Source: Streptomyces sp. ISL-1 (lineage in GTDB: Bacteria > Actinomycetota > Actinomycetes > Streptomycetales > Streptomycetaceae). Taken from it: a stretch of 64,000 bases of DNA. Made by a program: the position numbers and the translations under genes. This document shows, piece after piece, positions 61,512 to 64,000 of this stretch; within the stretch, counting starts at the first letter, position 1; each line of letters opens with the position of its first letter. A model generated the notes under the pieces. The model did no database searches. It was not told the origin of the DNA and saw nothing but the letters and a program-made list of their open reading frames with translations. The stretch is from NCBI RefSeq assembly GCF_018614585.1, contig NZ_JAGGOI010000016.1:1-64000 (forward strand), read 5' to 3'.

Positions 61512-61988
61512 GTGGCCCCGCATGTCACCCTCCGCGAGGTGACCGACAGTGATCTGCCGGACTTCTTCCGGCACATGAGCGATCCCGAGTCGAACCGGAT
61601 GGCCGCCTTCACCGCCAAGGACCCCACCGACCGGGCCGCCTTCGACGCGCACTGGGTGCGGATCCGGGCCTCGGACGCCGTCACACGGACCGTTCTCGCC
61701 GACGGCGTGGTCGTGGGCCACGCCGCGGTGTACGGACCGGCCGAGGAGCGCGAGGTGACGTACTGCATCGACCGCGGGTACTGGGGCAGGGGCATCGCCA
61801 CCGCCGCTCTTCTGGCCCTGCTCGAGCTCGTACCGAAGCGGCCGCTGGCCGCCCGCACTGCCGCCGACAACGCCGGCTCGATCCGGGTCCTGGAGAAGTG
61901 CGGTTTCACCGTCATCGGCAACGACCGGGGTTTCGCCAACGCCCGCGGCGCGGAAATCGACGAGCTGCTCCTCATCCTCACCCGCTGA
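61512..61988 (+). CDS. GNAT family N-acetyltransferase
   Basis: A 158-residue acetyltransferase: VTLREVTDSDLPDFFRHMSD, then DGVVVGHAAVYGPAEEREVT, YCIDRGYWGRGIATAALLAL (the acetyl-CoA loop, G-x-G-x-A), and AADNAGSIRVLEKCGFTVIG. It resembles RimJ/RimL-type enzymes; the substrate is unknown. The GTG start follows the iclR stop without a gap, so it is co-transcribed and probably co-translated. Confidence 0.88.
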   Translation: MAPHVTLREVTDSDLPDFFRHMSDPESNRMAAFTAKDPTDRAAFDAHWVRIRASDAVTRTVLADGVVVGHAAVYGPAEEREVTYCIDRGYWGRGIATAALLALLELVPKRPLAARTAADNAGSIRVLEKCGFTVIGNDRGFANARGAEIDELLLILTR

Positions 61989-62306
61989 CCGGTCACCGCC
62001 GTGCGGCGGAGGAGGATCGTCTCGGGGCAGATCGTCTCGGGGCAGAAGGTGCGGGACGCCCCCGCCCGGGAGCGTCGGGGGCATGGCACAGACACCTCGT
62101 GGCCGTCGCAGGCAGCGTCACGGTCCTGATGGACGGCGTGCCCGGGACTGCACCCGGGCGGTGATCGCGGCGTACGAGCCGGGATTCATCACGCCGCGCT
62201 GAAGCGCGGACATGCACATGCCTACATGCACAAGTTCACATGAGGAATTCCTGAGAAGGCTGTCGGCGGGGAACGTCACCCCCGCCCCCTTCGTCCCTAC
62301 TACGGG
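61989..62306. other. Gene-free interval with 15-bp tandem duplication
   Basis: 318 bp with no supported gene. The 15-bp unit ATCGTCTCGGGGCAG occurs twice in tandem (62016-62030, 62031-62045). The interval should hold the promoter for the following penicillin-binding protein gene, whose ATG has no clear Shine-Dalgarno sequence. No other structure seen. Confidence 0.6.
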
Positions 62307-63758
62307 ATGAACAAGACGATCAGGAACGCCGCGGTCTTCAGTCTGCTGCTCGTGCTCGCCCTGCTGGTGCGGGCGAGCTGGGTGCAGGGCTACAAGGCCC
62401 AGGCTCTCGCGGACGACAGCCACAACCGGCGGAAAATCATCGCGCAGTACGCGCAGCCGCTCGGCGACATCATCGTGGCCGGATCACCGGTCACCGGCTC
62501 GAAAGAGACGCAGGGCAGTGATCTCGCCCACAAGCGCACATACACCGACGGCTCGCTCTACTCGGCGGTCACGGGCTACAGCTCGCAGGCGTACGGCGCG
62601 ACCCAGCTGGAGGGCATCTACAGCCATGTCCTCGACGGCACCGACACTCGGCTGAAGAACCCGGTCGACGCGCTCACCGGGAAGCAGCAGGAGCCCGGCG
62701 ATGTGCTCACCACCATCGATCCGGCGGTGCAGAAGGCGGGCTACGAGGCGCTCGGCGACAAGAAGGGCGCGGCCGTCGCCATCGACCCGAAGACCGGGAA
62801 GATCCTGGGGGTGGTCAGCACACCCTCGTACGACCCGTCGAAGATCAGCGGGGTGAGCGACGGCGACGCCTGGAAGAAGCTGCTGGCCGACGAGGACAAG
62901 CCGCTGGTCAACCGGGCACTGCGGCAGCCGCTGCCGCCCGGCTCGACCTTCAAGCTGGTGGTCGCGGCGGCCGCGCTGGAGGACGGTCTCTACGGCTCGG
63001 TGGACACCAGGACTGACAGCCCCGACCCGTACACCCCGCCCGGCACGACCAGGCCCCTGGAGAACGAGAACAAGTCCGCTCCCTGCGAGAACGCGAGCAT
63101 CCGCGTCGCGCTCCAGTACTCCTGTAACAACGTCTTCGGGAAGCTGGCCGTCGACCTCGGCCAGGACAAGGTCAAGGCCATGGCGGAGAGGTTCGGCTTC
63201 AACAACGACAAGCTCGATGTGCCGGTACGCGCCAGCAAGAGCGTCTTCCCGTCCGGGATGGACAGGCCGTCGACGGCCTACAGCGGCATCGGCCAGTTCG
63301 AAGTCACGGCGACCCCGCTGCAGATGGCCATGGTCTCGGCGGCCATCGCCGACGACGGCGTCATGCAGTCGCCGCACATGGTCTCCAAGGTCGTGGACGC
63401 GGACGGCGACACGCTCCAGTCCTACGAGGACGCCGCATCGAAGCGGATCGTCTCCTCCTCGACCGCCGAGCAGCTGCGCAGCGCGATGGTGACGGTGGTG
63501 GACGAGGGCACCGGGTCCAACGCGCGGATCGACGGCGCCGAGGTCGGCGGCAAGACGGGCACTGCCCAGCACGGCGAGAACAACAGCCGGACGCCGTACG
63601 CCTGGTTCACCTCCTACGCCAAGGACTCGTCCACCGGCAAGGAGATCGCGGTCGCTGTCGTGGTCGAGGACTCGGGCGCGGCCCGCTCGGAGGTCAGTGG
63701 CAACAGCCTGGCCGCGCCCGTCGCGAAGAAGATGATGGCCGCGGCCCTCAACGGCTGA
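62307..63758 (+). CDS. Class B penicillin-binding protein (PbpA/FtsI-like transpeptidase)
   Basis: A 483-residue membrane-anchored peptidoglycan transpeptidase. An N-terminal anchor (AAVFSLLLVLALLVRASWVQ) follows a short basic start. The dimerisation-like segment (residues 40-150) comes next, then the transpeptidase domain with catalytic Ser213 in GSTFK, SCN at 272-274, and KTG at 416-418. The region between the anchor and catalytic domain is short, as in actinobacterial PbpA proteins. It is a target of beta-lactams and probably acts in growth or sporulation septation. Confidence 0.92.
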   Translation: MNKTIRNAAVFSLLLVLALLVRASWVQGYKAQALADDSHNRRKIIAQYAQPLGDIIVAGSPVTGSKETQGSDLAHKRTYTDGSLYSAVTGYSSQAYGATQLEGIYSHVLDGTDTRLKNPVDALTGKQQEPGDVLTTIDPAVQKAGYEALGDKKGAAVAIDPKTGKILGVVSTPSYDPSKISGVSDGDAWKKLLADEDKPLVNRALRQPLPPGSTFKLVVAAAALEDGLYGSVDTRTDSPDPYTPPGTTRPLENENKSAPCENASIRVALQYSCNNVFGKLAVDLGQDKVKAMAERFGFNNDKLDVPVRASKSVFPSGMDRPSTAYSGIGQFEVTATPLQMAMVSAAIADDGVMQSPHMVSKVVDADGDTLQSYEDAASKRIVSSSTAEQLRSAMVTVVDEGTGSNARIDGAEVGGKTGTAQHGENNSRTPYAWFTSYAKDSSTGKEIAVAVVVEDSGAARSEVSGNSLAAPVAKKMMAAALNG

Positions 63759-63790
63759 CTTCGGCTGCCGGCAGCTGAACCGGCCGTTCG

Positions 63791-64000
63791 CTAATTGACG
63801 CCGAGGAGCTGCTCGATCGGGTCGATCGCGAAGTAGACCGCGAACAGCGCGGACGTGCCCCACAGCAGCCAGTGCACTTCACGCGCCTTGCCGAGCACCG
63901 CCTTGATGACGACGTAGGCGATGAAGCCGGCGCCGATGCCGTTGGTGATGGAGTACGTGAAGGGCATGACCGCGATCGTCAGGAAGGCCGGGATGGCGAT
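63791..64000 (-). CDS. NCS2 family purine/xanthine permease (3' end only)
   Basis: The 69 final codons of a membrane transporter that continues beyond the window. IAIPAFLTIAVMPFTYSITN, GIGAGFIAYVVIKAVLGKAR and a last helix LWGTSALFAVYFAIDPIEQL match the C-terminus of the AzgA-type NCS2 family (hypoxanthine/adenine/guanine permeases). Its stop is 32 bp from the convergent PBP gene. Confidence 0.85.
   Translation of the reverse strand: MAIPAFLTIAVMPFTYSITNGIGAGFIAYVVIKAVLGKAREVHWLLWGTSALFAVYFAIDPIEQLLGVN

Overview
The window is high-GC actinobacterial DNA and almost certainly a Streptomyces chromosome. The evidence is GTG starts, ATGA-coupled operons, a leader-controlled vitamin B12 locus, a Pho-boxed Pit transporter next to that locus, ectABCD, and a 'SCO1860-type' LAETG wall protein. 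From memory, the gene order (pit / cob / LAETG protein / ectABCD / IclR / PBP) matches the S. coelicolor SCO1845-SCO1875 neighbourhood. That synteny is recalled, not computed.

Layout. 0-7.5 kb holds housekeeping and accessory genes: a sterol-desaturase-type hydroxylase, a VIT-type metal transporter, a broken amidohydrolase with a hexamer repeat, a DnaQ-BRCT exonuclease, a Zn-ribbon protein, SURF1, a GH15 glucanohydrolase/trehalase-like enzyme and an atypical SDR. 7.8-10.9 kb is an Asp23/AmaP envelope-stress cluster with a divergent partner. 11-19.1 kb carries enoyl-CoA hydratase, a small HTH protein, ABC-F, a YpfJ-type metalloprotease, a VOC protein, a conserved hypothetical, an alpha/beta hydrolase and a class II aldolase. 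19.3-20.9 kb is a PhoP-boxed low-affinity phosphate transporter operon. 21.0-38.1 kb is the cobalamin locus: B12 riboswitch, a probable 21-codon leader peptide, cobD-cobQ-cobN-chlI/D-like-cobO-cobB-cobI, then a ZIP metal transporter on the other strand, then cobM-cbiG/cobJ-cbiX-cobC. cobH, cobK and cobL are not in the window. 38-39 kb is a sortase-type LAETG protein that has lost its stop codon. 39.4-47.8 kb holds an amidohydrolase, ectABCD (ectoine and hydroxyectoine), an OYE reductase with a divergent MarR regulator, a class V aminotransferase, and the 3' part of a DsbA/FrnE-like oxidoreductase.

47.80-57.56 kb is a 9.76-kb integrated mobile element. A large serine integrase has placed it inside the CPWC (active-site) codons of the DsbA-like gene. 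Both junctions can be read: the first 12 codons of the host gene lie at 57560-57594 and the remainder at 47129-47806, with a shared 5-bp core. The deduced attP has inverted arms. The element carries an SF3/D5-type helicase, an AT-rich nested inverted repeat (possible origin), tandem pairs of tiny zinc-finger and ribbon-helix-helix-like proteins, an HNH nuclease fused to a phage-like N-terminal domain, and an XRE-TPR regulator with a divergent mini-operon. I see no capsid, terminase, tail or conjugation gene. It looks like a minimal satellite-like or plasmid-like element, and it is the best candidate here for something undescribed.

57.6-64 kb is chromosome again: a fragment of an Rpn/YhgA-like protein, a DUF1349 protein plus a ketoglutarate-semialdehyde-type dehydrogenase divergent from an IclR regulator (palindromic operator between them), a GNAT acetyltransferase, a class B penicillin-binding protein, and the 3' end of an NCS2 purine permease.
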